Positions 50,275 through 58,446 of a DNA stretch of 64,000 nt are shown here, piece by piece (within the stretch, counting starts at the first letter, position 1; each line of letters begins with the position of its first letter). The position numbers were made by a program, and so were the translations under genes. The notes under the pieces are model-generated. The model saw only the letters and a program-made list of their open reading frames with translations, did no database searches and was not told the origin of the DNA. Origin of the DNA: Bradyrhizobium sp. LTSP885 (lineage in GTDB: Bacteria > Pseudomonadota > Alphaproteobacteria > Rhizobiales > Xanthobacteraceae); assembly GCF_000938305.1 (NCBI RefSeq), contig NZ_JYMT01000043.1:149623-213622 (forward strand), given 5' to 3'.

Positions 50275-50305
50275 GCGCGGCGCACCCAAAGTGCGCCGTG
50301 CTTTT
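50275..50305 (+). terminator. Attenuator-like hairpin between ctaD and ctaB
   Basis: An 11-bp stem with one G-U pair (gcgcggcgcac with gtgcgccgtgc), 5-nt loop, followed by tttt. It lies 10 bp after the ctaD stop and about 20 bp before the ctaB start. It could end part of the transcripts so that subunits I and II are made in excess of the assembly factors, or protect the upstream mRNA end. Confidence 0.6.
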
Positions 50306-50325
50306 AAGAGAAGTGAGACCTGATC

Positions 50326-51264
50326 TTGTCGGTTGTCGATCACAACGCCATCGAGCTGCCCCGGATCTCCGAGGCCGAAGTGGGCGACTACATCGCGCTC
50401 TTGAAGCCGCGCGTGATGTCGCTGGTGATCTTCACCGCGCTGGTCGGGTTGATGATCGCGCCGGGTCACGTCCATCCGGTGCTGGCATTCACCTCGATCC
50501 TCTGCATCGCAGTCGGCGCCGGCGCCTCCGGCGCGCTCAACATGGCCTATGAGGGCGATATCGACGCCCTGATGTCGCGGACCGCCAACCGGCCGATCCC
50601 GCGCGGCCGGATCACGCAAGCCGAGGCGGCCACGTTCGGCATCACACTCGCCTTCTTCTCGGTGATGACGCTCGGCATCCTCGTCAACTGGCTGGCGGGC
50701 GCGCTGCTCGCCTTCACGATCTTCTTCTATGCCGTGGTCTACACGATGTGGCTGAAGCGCTGGACCGCGCAGAACATCGTGATCGGCGGCGCCGCTGGCG
50801 CGCTGCCGCCGGTGGTGGCGTGGGCGGCGGCGACCGGCTCGCTGTCGGTCGAGCCGATCCTGCTGTTCCTGATCATCTTCTTCTGGACCCCGCCGCATTT
50901 CTGGGCGCTGGCACTGTTCCGCAGCGACGACTATGCGCGCGCCGGGATCCCGATGTTGCCGATCGTCGCCGGTCCCGACGCGACCCGGCTGCAGATCCTG
51001 CTCTACACCATCGTGCTGGTCGCGGTCGCGCTCGCGCCGTGGCCGCTCGGCTATTTCGATGCAGTCTACGGCGTCACGTCGCTGGTGGCAGGTGCCGGCA
51101 TGCTTTGGCTCGCCATCGAGGTCTATCGCCGCCGCGAGGGCACGGCGGCCAATCGCGCCACCCGCAGACTGTTTGCTTTCTCGATCTTCTATCTGTTCGC
51201 GCTGTTCGCGGTTCTCCTCGCCGAGGTCGTCGTCCGCGCAATTGCGCCATTTATCACGGGATAG
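50326..51264 (+). CDS. ctaB: Heme O synthase (protoheme IX farnesyltransferase)
   Basis: A 312-residue UbiA-type prenyltransferase with about nine membrane helices. The aspartate-rich region AYEGDIDALMSRTANRPIPR (around residues 76-95) is the farnesyl-diphosphate/Mg2+ site, and the second acidic loop is near FRSDDYARAGIPMLP. It attaches a farnesyl group to heme b to give heme o, the precursor of heme a for the oxidase. The start is a TTG at 50326, as judged from the conserved N-terminal residues SVVDHNAIELP. Confidence 0.94.
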   Translation: MSVVDHNAIELPRISEAEVGDYIALLKPRVMSLVIFTALVGLMIAPGHVHPVLAFTSILCIAVGAGASGALNMAYEGDIDALMSRTANRPIPRGRITQAEAATFGITLAFFSVMTLGILVNWLAGALLAFTIFFYAVVYTMWLKRWTAQNIVIGGAAGALPPVVAWAAATGSLSVEPILLFLIIFFWTPPHFWALALFRSDDYARAGIPMLPIVAGPDATRLQILLYTIVLVAVALAPWPLGYFDAVYGVTSLVAGAGMLWLAIEVYRRREGTAANRATRRLFAFSIFYLFALFAVLLAEVVVRAIAPFITG

Positions 51265-51319
51265 GGGGCGCGAGGGGCGTATGGGGACGCAAGGGGCGCA
51301 AGGGATAGTCGGGTTACCA

Positions 51320-51484
51320 ATGGACGAGAATCGCGAGCCGGACGGAATCGTCCTCACCGCGGCGCAGCTCAAGAGCCGCCGCCAGCGTTCGATTGCCATT
51401 GCGCTCGCGCTCGGCGTTCTCGTCGTGCTGTTTTTCGCGGTCACCCTGGTCAAGGGACCGGCCGTGCTGGTGCGGCCGCTGTGA
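51320..51484 (+). CDS. coxF: CoxF-like small membrane protein
   Basis: A 54-residue protein with one membrane helix (SIAIALALGVLVVLFFAVTL) after a short charged N-terminus (DGIVLTAAQLKSRRQR). Small proteins of this form occur between ctaB and ctaG in Bradyrhizobium oxidase operons and are called CoxF; the role is unknown but assembly is likely from context. Its stop overlaps the ctaG GTG by 4 bp (GTGA). Confidence 0.82.
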   Translation: MDENREPDGIVLTAAQLKSRRQRSIAIALALGVLVVLFFAVTLVKGPAVLVRPL

Positions 51485-52119
51485 CCGAGATGACGAACCA
51501 GCCAACCCCGCAAGCCGCGCGCGCCAAGGTGTCGCGCCGCGGGCTGACGCGTGATGCAGTGGTCGCATCGATCTGCGGGTTCGTGGTGGTGCTGATGGTC
51601 GGCGCGTCCTATGCCGCCGTTCCCTTCTACAACTGGTTCTGCCGCACCACCGGCTTCAACGGCACCACCCAGGTCGCGACCTCGGCGCCGTCTGTGGCGC
51701 CGCTCGAGCGCACCATCTCGGTCAGCTTCGATTCCAACGTCGCGCCGGGCCTGCCCTGGAAGTTCCAGCCTGAGAACAACGAGATCGAGGTCAAGATCGG
51801 CCAGGTCGTCACGGTCTATTACACCGTGACCAACCAGTCGGCGCGCACCACCACCGGACAGGCCGCCTACAACGTCGCGCCGCTGACGGTCGGCGCGTAC
51901 TTCCAGAAGCTCAACTGCTTCTGCTTCACCGAGCAGACCATGGCGCCCGGCGAAAAGCGCGAGATGGCCGTGGTGTTCTATGTCGATCCGGCGCTTGCGA
52001 AAGACAGCGAGAACGACACGCTGAAATCGATTACGTTGTCCTACACTTTCTTCCCGGTGCGCGATCCGGCGCCGAAGCCTGTCGCAGCAGGCGAGGCGGA
52101 GCAGCGCAAGGGCGGCTAG
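51481..52119 (+). CDS. ctaG: Cytochrome c oxidase assembly protein CtaG (Cox11)
   Basis: A 212-residue Cox11-type copper chaperone that delivers copper to the CuB site of subunit I. One N-terminal membrane helix (VVASICGFVVVLMVGASYAA) precedes a periplasmic immunoglobulin-like domain; the copper-binding CxC is in LNCFCFTEQ (around residue 145), and a third conserved cysteine is in YNWFCRTTGFNG near the membrane. The GTG at 51481 is coupled to coxF; an ATG three codons later is an alternative. Confidence 0.94.
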   Translation: MTEMTNQPTPQAARAKVSRRGLTRDAVVASICGFVVVLMVGASYAAVPFYNWFCRTTGFNGTTQVATSAPSVAPLERTISVSFDSNVAPGLPWKFQPENNEIEVKIGQVVTVYYTVTNQSARTTTGQAAYNVAPLTVGAYFQKLNCFCFTEQTMAPGEKREMAVVFYVDPALAKDSENDTLKSITLSYTFFPVRDPAPKPVAAGEAEQRKGG

Positions 52120-52177
52120 CGGTTTTTGAATTTGAGACGATACGTGCCTGAGACGGCACGCGAATGGAGAGACGGCA

Positions 52178-53074
52178 ATGGCTGAGGCGCAAGTCAAGCA
52201 TCACGACTATCATCTCGTCGACCCGAGCCCGTGGCCGGTGGTCGGCTCGATCTCGGCCTTCATCATGGCGGTCGGCGCGGTCGGCTGGATGCATCATCTG
52301 TATTCGGCCGCCCCGATCGTGTTCGGCATCGGCACCGTCGGTGTGCTCTACACCATGGCGAGCTGGTGGGCCGACGTGATCAAGGAAGCCCAGTACAAGG
52401 GCGACCACACCCGTGTGGTGCAGATCAGCCATCGCTACGGCATGATCCTTTTCATCGCCTCCGAGGTGATGTTCTTCGTCGCCTGGTTCTGGGCGTTCTT
52501 CAACTCGGCGCTGTTCCCGGCCGATGCGGTCCATGCCACCCGCGACGCGGTGTTCGGCTGCGGCGCCGGCACCGCGATGGGCGCCTGCAGCGTGCCCGGC
52601 ACCTGGCCGCCGCATGGCATCGAGACCTTCGATCCCTGGCATCTGCCGCTGCTCAACACGCTGCTGCTCTTGACCTCGGGCACGACAGTCACCTGGGCCC
52701 ACCACGCGCTGCTCGAGAACGACCGCCAGGGCCTCAAGCAGGGCCTGATCCTGACCGTCATCCTCGGCGCCTGCTTCACCTGCGTGCAGGCCTATGAGTA
52801 CGCCCATGCGACGTTCTCGTTCGGTGGCAACGTCTATGGCTCGACCTTCTTCATGGCGACCGGGTTCCACGGGTTCCACGTGCTGGTCGGCACCATCTTC
52901 CTGCTGGTCTGCCTGATCCGCGCCTATAAGGGGCACTTCACGCCGACGGTGCACCTCGGCTTCGAATTCGCCGCCTGGTACTGGCACTTCGTCGACGTGG
53001 TCTGGCTGTTCCTGTTCATCTGCATCTACGTCTGGGGCCACGGCGCCGAAGCCATGGCCCACGGCGCGGGCTAA
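52178..53074 (+). CDS. ctaE: Cytochrome c oxidase subunit III
   Basis: A 298-residue subunit III with seven membrane helices; SEVMFFVAWFWAFFNSAL and THATFSFGGN-like helix segments (here AHATFSFGGNVYGSTFFMAT) and the C-terminal EFAAWYWHFVDVVWLFLF are family hallmarks. It stabilises the catalytic core and the proton-uptake path. It is the last gene before a strong terminator at 53100. Confidence 0.96.
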   Translation: MAEAQVKHHDYHLVDPSPWPVVGSISAFIMAVGAVGWMHHLYSAAPIVFGIGTVGVLYTMASWWADVIKEAQYKGDHTRVVQISHRYGMILFIASEVMFFVAWFWAFFNSALFPADAVHATRDAVFGCGAGTAMGACSVPGTWPPHGIETFDPWHLPLLNTLLLLTSGTTVTWAHHALLENDRQGLKQGLILTVILGACFTCVQAYEYAHATFSFGGNVYGSTFFMATGFHGFHVLVGTIFLLVCLIRAYKGHFTPTVHLGFEFAAWYWHFVDVVWLFLFICIYVWGHGAEAMAHGAG

Positions 53075-53099
53075 CTTCACGTCCGACGTGCTAGGAAAG

Positions 53100-53125
53100 G
53101 GGCGGCCCAACGGCCGCCCTTTTTT
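53100..53125 (+). terminator. Rho-independent terminator of the cox operon
   Basis: An 8-bp GC-only stem (gggcggcc with ggccgccc), 4-nt loop (caac) and a run of six T, 25 bp after the ctaE stop. It separates ctaE from the DUF983-surf1 pair. Confidence 0.9.
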
Positions 53126-53129
53126 GTTA

Positions 53130-53296
53130 CCTTCTCCCCTTGTGGGAGAAGGTGGCGCGAAGCGCCGGATGAGGGGTCTCTATCCGCGGAGACAGACCCC
53201 TCACCCGGCTGCATCTCGTGGAGTTTATCATCGGGCGGCGCTTTGCGCCGACCCGGCGGCTCGATTTCGCCACCCTCTCCCACAAGGGGAGAGGGA
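53130..53296. repeat. Intergenic inverted repeat (family 1)
   Basis: The arms ccttctccccttgtgggag and ctctcccacaaggggagagg are inverted, with inner gcgccggatgaggggtctct and agacccctcacccgg. It occupies the gap between the cox terminator and the DUF983 gene, whose ribosome-binding site begins where the repeat ends. Confidence 0.78.
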
Positions 53297-53306
53297 AAGG
53301 ATCCAG

Positions 53307-53693
53307 ATGACGGACACACTGCCCACCGTGACCGAGAGCGCCCTGCGCGGCCTTGCCTGCAAATGTCCGCGCTGCGGCAAGGGCAAGCTCTATTCCGGAT
53401 TCCTGACGCTGGCGCCGCGCTGCTCGAGTTGCGGCCTCGACTATGCCTTCATCGATGCCGGCGACGGGCCGGCGGTCTTCATCGTCCTGCTGGCCGGCGC
53501 CATCGTGGTCACATCAGCGCTGATCGTCGAGGTGAAGTACCAGCCACCATACTGGGTGCATGCGGTGCTGTGGCTGCCGCTGATCGTCGTCACCACGCTG
53601 TTGCCGCTGCGCGCGATGAAGTCGCTGCTGATCGCCTTGCAATTCCACCACAAGGCAGCCGAAGGCCAGCTGACCCGGCACGACCCGACATGA
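53307..53693 (+). CDS. DUF983 domain-containing membrane protein
   Basis: A 128-residue protein with a zinc-ribbon-like N-terminus (CKCPRCGKGKLYSGFL and APRCSSCGLDY, two CxxC pairs) and two membrane helices (FIVLLAGAIVVTSALIV and AVLWLPLIVVTTLLPLRA). DUF983 genes are regularly found between ctaE and surf1 in alphaproteobacteria, so a role in oxidase assembly is inferred. Its stop overlaps the surf1 start (ATGA). The ATG at 53307 excludes the repeat upstream. Confidence 0.88.
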   Translation: MTDTLPTVTESALRGLACKCPRCGKGKLYSGFLTLAPRCSSCGLDYAFIDAGDGPAVFIVLLAGAIVVTSALIVEVKYQPPYWVHAVLWLPLIVVTTLLPLRAMKSLLIALQFHHKAAEGQLTRHDPT

Positions 53694-54454
53694 GCGACAC
53701 GACAGCTCGCCGGCCGAGCGCCGCCGGCTTCGGCGTTTTCACGCTGATCATGGTCGCGGCCTTTGTCGGCCTCGGCGTCTGGCAATTGCAGCGGCGGGTC
53801 GAGAAGCACGCGCTGATCGCGATGCTCGACGCCCGTCTGGGGACAGCCCCGGATGCGCTGCCGCAGCCGTCAGCCTGGCCCACGCTGACATCGGCCAGGG
53901 ATGAATTCCGTCGCGTCACCTTCACCGCAACTTACGCCAAGCTGCCGGATGCGATGGTCTACAGCTCTGGCTCCGCGGTGCGCGCGGATATCAGCGGTCC
54001 CGGCACCTGGGCGTTCCTGCCGGCGAAGCTCGCAAGCGGCGAGACCGTCGTGATCAATACCGGCTTTGTCCAGAACACGATGCAGGAACGCGGCTTTGAG
54101 GATCGTGTCGCCGGCCGTCTCGTCACCGGCGCGCCGGTCATGCTCAGCGGCTATATCCGCTTTCCCGAACCCCCGGGCACACTGACGCCCAAGGAAGATC
54201 TGCCGAAACGGCTGTGGTTCGCGCGCGACCATCGCGCCATGGCGCAAGTGCTCGGCTGGGGTGAGGTGGCGCCGTTCTACATCGACCTCGAAGCGCCGGT
54301 GCCGGACAGCGGCACGCCGAAGCCAGGACCGCTGGAGGTCCACCTCAAGGACGACCACATGCAATACGCCATCACCTGGTTCTCGCTGGCCGCCGCCGTC
54401 GTGGTCGCCTTCGGCGTCTGGTGGCGCGGCCAGTGGCGCTCCAAGGGGGCTTGA
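53690..54454 (+). CDS. surf1: SURF1 family protein
   Basis: A 254-residue SURF1 protein with membrane helices at both ends (FGVFTLIMVAAFVGLGVWQL and YAITWFSLAAAVVVAFGVWW) and a periplasmic domain between them (FTATYAKLPDAMVYSSGSA, VNTGFV-type segment, GYIRFPEPPGTLTP). SURF1 proteins help insert heme a into oxidase subunit I. It is translationally coupled to DUF983 and convergent with the next gene, 21 bp away. Confidence 0.93.
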   Translation: MSDTTARRPSAAGFGVFTLIMVAAFVGLGVWQLQRRVEKHALIAMLDARLGTAPDALPQPSAWPTLTSARDEFRRVTFTATYAKLPDAMVYSSGSAVRADISGPGTWAFLPAKLASGETVVINTGFVQNTMQERGFEDRVAGRLVTGAPVMLSGYIRFPEPPGTLTPKEDLPKRLWFARDHRAMAQVLGWGEVAPFYIDLEAPVPDSGTPKPGPLEVHLKDDHMQYAITWFSLAAAVVVAFGVWWRGQWRSKGA

Positions 54455-54475
54455 AGGAAACGCCCCTGGTCCAAC

Positions 54476-55372
54476 CTACGGCGTAAGTGCGTCGCTCGGC
54501 GATGCGACGCGGGCCTTCATTGCATCGCTCATCGGCAGCAGCAGGTTCAGTCCCTTCGGAGGGATCGGCTGCTCGAACCATTTGGCGTAGAGCCTGTCGA
54601 ATTCGCCTGATGCCATCTTCTCCCTGATCGCGGCATCGACCAGCGCCTTGAACTCCGGATCTGCGCGCCGCATCATCAGGCCGTAATAGGTCGGCGCGTA
54701 GGTCGCCGCCAGCATCCGGTACGCCTTCGGATCGGGTGCGTTGGCGACCATTCCAGCGACCAGGATGTCATCCTCGAACCATGCAGCCGCGCGGTCGGTT
54801 CGCAGCATCAGGATCGACTCGGCGTGATCCTTGGCCTGAACGATCTTCACCTTCAGCTGCTGCTCGGCAATGATCTTCTGGACCACCCCGAGATTCAGCG
54901 AACCCTGCGTGACCACGATCGTCTGCCCCTCGAGCGCCTTCAGCTCCGTAACCGGAGACGAGGCAGCGACCAGCCAGCGCGGCGAAGCGACGTAGGTCGC
55001 AATCGAGAACGACACCTGCTTCTGCCGTTCGGCGGTGTTGGTCGTGCTGCCGCACTCGATGTCGACGGTGCCGTTCTGCAGCAGCGGAATCCGGTTGGAG
55101 GCATCCACCGCGACGGCGTCGATCGCGAGCTCCGGCCGCCGCAATGCGGATCGGACCTTGTCGGCCACGGCCGAACACAGGTCGAGCGAGAGCCCAGTCG
55201 GCTTCTGGTCCGTCCCGAGATAGGCGAACGGAATCGACGCCTCGCGATAACCGAACGTGATCCTGCCGAGCTCCCTGATCTTGTCGAGGGTGGGACTCGC
55301 CGCCTGGCTCGCATGAACATCGAACGTCGCCAGCGACAGGGCGGCCAGAGCCAAGGTTGGAATGCGGATCAT
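54476..55372 (-). CDS. Amino-acid ABC transporter substrate-binding protein (GltI type)
   Basis: A 298-residue family 3 binding protein: signal peptide (to about residue 24, ASQAA), then ITFGYREASIPFAYLGTDQK and GLSLDLCSAVADKV typical of glutamate/aspartate binding proteins, DIECGSTTNTAERQ and the lobe-2 stretch GQTIVVTQGSLNLGVVQKI. No permease genes are adjacent. It directly follows the DGD-like gene on the same strand (17-bp gap), so it probably captures the amino acid that enzyme uses. Confidence 0.87.
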   Translation of the reverse strand: MIRIPTLALAALSLATFDVHASQAASPTLDKIRELGRITFGYREASIPFAYLGTDQKPTGLSLDLCSAVADKVRSALRRPELAIDAVAVDASNRIPLLQNGTVDIECGSTTNTAERQKQVSFSIATYVASPRWLVAASSPVTELKALEGQTIVVTQGSLNLGVVQKIIAEQQLKVKIVQAKDHAESILMLRTDRAAAWFEDDILVAGMVANAPDPKAYRMLAATYAPTYYGLMMRRADPEFKALVDAAIREKMASGEFDRLYAKWFEQPIPPKGLNLLLPMSDAMKARVASPSDALTP

Positions 55373-55389
55373 CTCAGCCTCTCCTGTTG

Positions 55390-56712
55390 CTAAGCGGTCT
55401 TGTTTCGCGACAGCTCGTCGAGGCTTTCCCTCAGAGATCGATCGAGGATTTCGACGGCCCGATCGATTTCATCGGTGGAAACGGTCAATGGTGGCGCGAT
55501 CCGCCACACCGATCCGCGCTCGGGACGGCGGCGGATGTTCATGCTCAGGCCGTGCTCGAAGCACTTCTGCGTCGTCAGTCCGCCGAGCCGATGCGCCGCC
55601 TGCTTGCTGTTGCGATCGGTGACCAGTTCGACGCCGAGCAAGAGGCCGGCGCCCCTGATGTCGCCGATCTGCTCGTATTTCTGCTGCAGCCCCTCGAACT
55701 TGCTGCGCAGGTAGCCGCCCATCACATTGGCGCGCTCGACCAGCTTCTCTTTCGTGATCACGCGAAGCACCGCCAGTCCGACCTCCGCCAGCAGGGGATC
55801 GGAGACGTGGCTGGTGTAATAGGTGAAGTGATCGTCGTGCAGCTTGCTCTCGATTGCCGCGGTGGTCGACACCGCCGCAAGCGGCAGCCCGCCACCCAAC
55901 GTCTTCGACATCGTCATGATGTCGGGGACGACGCCGAAATACTCCGATCCGGTCTTGGTGCCGATGCGTCCGAACGCGGTTTGTGCCTCGTCGAAGATCA
56001 AGAGCATGCCACGGTCATGAGCCGCCTTGCGCAGCGCCTCCATGAACGCCTTTGGCGGCACCAGCACGCCGCCGGCGCTGATGATCGGCTCGGCAATGAT
56101 CGCCGCACCTCGCCCGCTCGACTGCATGTCGAACATCTTCAACGCGAGTTCGAGATTGGCGAGCGCGGAATCCTCGTCACTGTCCTTTACAATGTAGGGA
56201 CGGTAGGCATTGGGCTCGGGGATCACGAAGACGCCGGGCGCTGGCACGCCGTAGCCCTTGCGGTCGCTCGCCATCGACACCGAGGCCGCGCCTCCGGTGA
56301 TGCCGTGCCAGGAGCCGCCGAGCACCAGCACTTCGTAGCCGCCGGTATACATCTTGGCCATCCGCAACGCGACTTCGGTGGCTTCCGAACCGGTGTTGAT
56401 GAAGATCGAGCGCTTGAGGTCGCCCGGCAACCAATCCGTGGCGAGAACCTGGGCCAGTTCGGCGACCACCTCGGGGATCATCCCGCTGAACAGATGGAAG
56501 GCCTTCTTGCCGGCGCGCTCTACCGCCTCGACGATTGCCGGATGGTTGTGACCGATCGTGGCGCACATCTGTCCCGAGGTGAAATCGAGATATTCGCGGC
56601 CGTCGCTGTCGGTGACGATCGTCCCCTTCGCCGAGGTGAAGAGGTTCGGGAAGACGTCCCCGCCATACCGGACAAGGAATTCGTCGGCGGCGGCTTTCAG
56701 CGCTGAAGTCAT
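55390..56712 (-). CDS. Dialkylglycine decarboxylase-like PLP enzyme (second copy)
   Basis: A 440-residue class III aminotransferase-fold protein related to 2,2-dialkylglycine decarboxylase. The key substrate residues are kept: Gln in SGQMCAT (residue 48), Trp in GGSWHGI, PLP lysine in MSKTLGGG, Arg in VWRIAPP. One difference is AEPIISAGG where the decarboxylase has SSGG, so the second serine is Ala. It could be a decarboxylase with another substrate or a plain aminotransferase. Its neighbours are an amino-acid binding protein and a divergent LysR regulator, the regulator type I recall for Burkholderia dgdA. The ATG at 56712 has a ggag site upstream. Confidence 0.82.
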   Translation of the reverse strand: MTSALKAAADEFLVRYGGDVFPNLFTSAKGTIVTDSDGREYLDFTSGQMCATIGHNHPAIVEAVERAGKKAFHLFSGMIPEVVAELAQVLATDWLPGDLKRSIFINTGSEATEVALRMAKMYTGGYEVLVLGGSWHGITGGAASVSMASDRKGYGVPAPGVFVIPEPNAYRPYIVKDSDEDSALANLELALKMFDMQSSGRGAAIIAEPIISAGGVLVPPKAFMEALRKAAHDRGMLLIFDEAQTAFGRIGTKTGSEYFGVVPDIMTMSKTLGGGLPLAAVSTTAAIESKLHDDHFTYYTSHVSDPLLAEVGLAVLRVITKEKLVERANVMGGYLRSKFEGLQQKYEQIGDIRGAGLLLGVELVTDRNSKQAAHRLGGLTTQKCFEHGLSMNIRRRPERGSVWRIAPPLTVSTDEIDRAVEILDRSLRESLDELSRNKTA

Positions 56713-56846
56713 GGGCTCTCCTCGGGCAGGCGGCATAGCGCTGCCGCCGCATGGCAATGCGGCGCGGCACCGTTGAATCCGCCTGATGTTCGCGGGTCGG
56801 TTTTCGGGGCAGGTATCTGTTGCGTCAGGGCTGTCGCGGTACGAGA

Positions 56847-56867
56847 ATTGCCTGAGCTAACGGCAAT
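56847..56867. promoter_or_regulatory. Candidate LysR operator: attgcc-N9-ggcaat
   Basis: A 21-bp inverted repeat with perfect 6-bp arms lies 21 bp before the LysR start and about 135 bp before the DGD-like start. Its length and spacing match LysR-type binding sites, and the position just upstream of the regulator gene suggests autoregulation combined with activation of the divergent gene. Confidence 0.45.
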
Positions 56868-56887
56868 ATTCGTAATGAGCGGCCATC

Positions 56888-57853
56888 ATGCGCGCCACAT
56901 CAAAAAACTCAGCAGCCGGTGAGGGGGAGTCACCTCCTCGACCGCGCATGCCGCCGCTCAAGGCGCTGCTGGCGTTTGAGGCGGCCTCGCGGCATGGCAG
57001 CTTCAGCCGTGCCGCCGACGAACTGGGCGTCACACCATCGGCCGTCAGCCACCACATCCAGAACCTCGAGGACTTCCTCGGCGTTCAGGTGTTCTCCCGG
57101 CACGCCGGCCGCGCTGTTCTCACCAACGCGGGCCGGGTCTACGCCAGCGAGATCGAGCGTGCGTTCGGAACCATTGTGGGCGCGACGCGACTGGTGGCGC
57201 CGCAGTCGCAGCGCGACCATCTGTTCATCGCCAGCGGACCGAGTTTTGCCGCCAAATGGTTGCAGCCGCGGATCGGCAATTTCATCGAGCAGCACCCGGA
57301 GATCGGGATCAGGCTGTCGACGATCACGGACTTGCGCGAGCTCGAAACCACGCGCTTCGACCTCGCACTCGCCTATGGCTGCCCACCCGCCGGCAATGGC
57401 CGGCAGATCGAGCCGTTGCTGGCGGAACGCTTGCGCCCATTATGCAGTCCACGGCTGATCGAACAGGTCGGGCTGCGCGCGCCGGCCGATCTCGCCCGCG
57501 CCACGTTGATTCATTCCTCCAATGCCCTGACCTGGACCGACTACTTACGAAAGGTCGCAGGCTCGAACATCAAGGCCCATCACGAACTCTGGTTCGATCG
57601 ATCCACCATGGCGATCGACGCGGCGGTCGAAGGGCTCGGCGTGGTGCTGGAGAGCGAGCTTCTCGCCGCCGACGAACTGAAAAAGGGCACGCTCGTCGCG
57701 CCCTTCGATCACCGGAGCATGGAGGTCGAAACCGTCACCTACTATCTTGTGCGCTCCGCCGAGGCCAAGGGCCGCAGCCATGTCACGGCGTTTGAAGCCT
57801 GGTTGCGCGGCCAGCTCTCGGCCGCGAACCTGCGGATGACCACCTTGGCTTGA
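56888..57853 (+). CDS. LysR family transcriptional regulator (GcvA-like)
   Basis: A 321-residue LysR protein (301 if it starts at 56948). The helix-turn-helix is MPPLKALLAFEAASRHGSFS followed by RAADELGVTPSAVSHHIQNL, a form typical of the GcvA/AmpR branch, and the effector domain begins near LFIASGPSFAAKWLQPRI. It diverges from the DGD-like gene and probably controls that gene and the linked binding protein, perhaps sensing a dialkyl or other amino acid. Confidence 0.9.
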   Translation: MRATSKNSAAGEGESPPRPRMPPLKALLAFEAASRHGSFSRAADELGVTPSAVSHHIQNLEDFLGVQVFSRHAGRAVLTNAGRVYASEIERAFGTIVGATRLVAPQSQRDHLFIASGPSFAAKWLQPRIGNFIEQHPEIGIRLSTITDLRELETTRFDLALAYGCPPAGNGRQIEPLLAERLRPLCSPRLIEQVGLRAPADLARATLIHSSNALTWTDYLRKVAGSNIKAHHELWFDRSTMAIDAAVEGLGVVLESELLAADELKKGTLVAPFDHRSMEVETVTYYLVRSAEAKGRSHVTAFEAWLRGQLSAANLRMTTLA

Positions 57854-57968
57854 CGCCACGATAGTTGGTCCGCCCGGGAGCTGCGCGCGTTCAGTCAAAC
57901 CACCGCGGCGGATATGAAGGTCCCAAGTGGCACGTCGAGCCCGTAAGCCAAGCTGTGGGTTGCGTACA

Positions 57969-58298
57969 TTACCAACGTCCGCCCCATCCGCCTCGCCACC
58001 TGTTTCCCCAGCCACCTCGCCAGCTGCTGCCCCATCCGCCGCCGCCACGAACGAGCCGCACGACAAGGAGCAGCAATACCGCACCGATGGTGGCGTTGAC
58101 GATCGCACTGACGACGCCGGTCCCGAGATGGATGCCGAGCTGAGGCAACAGCCAGCTTCCGATAAAGGCGCCGAGAATTCCCACGATCAGGTCACCGATG
58201 AGTCCAAAACCGGTCCCTCGCACAATCTGTCCCGCCAGCCAGCCTGCGACGAGACCGACGAATAACACGACCAACAGGCCTTCACTCGACATATTCAT
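57969..58298 (-). CDS. GlsB/YeaQ/YmgE family stress-response membrane protein
   Basis: About 109 residues with three membrane helices and the glycine-rich transglycosylase-associated signature (VGLVAGWLAGQIVRGTGFGL, GDLIVGILGAFIGSWLL). The last 25 residues are a Gly/Trp/Arg-rich tail (repeats of WRGGWG) not found in the short enterobacterial members. Role unknown; relatives are induced by stress. The ATG at 58298 has a gaggtgg site upstream. Confidence 0.82.
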   Translation of the reverse strand: MNMSSEGLLVVLFVGLVAGWLAGQIVRGTGFGLIGDLIVGILGAFIGSWLLPQLGIHLGTGVVSAIVNATIGAVLLLLVVRLVRGGGGWGSSWRGGWGNRWRGGWGGRW

Positions 58299-58446
58299 GT
58301 GCCACCTCTGCGCGGTGCGTCGAGATTCCAACGGCCCTGACGATGGCTGTAAGCTGATCCCGCCGCGTTCGGGGATCAGTTCACAACTGCCCCCGCGACC
58401 AAGGGTTCCGCGACGACAACCTATATTTGAACAGCTCTATTTAAAC

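Noticed and set aside
48558..50285. Minus-strand open frame of 575 codons across ctaD
   Set aside because: Antisense to subunit I; the His/Asp/Arg-rich sequence has no domain.
50122..52197. Minus-strand open frame of 691 codons across ctaB-coxF-ctaG
   Set aside because: It is antisense to well-recognised oxidase assembly genes. The Arg/His/Asp-rich translation is typical of GC-driven shadow frames.
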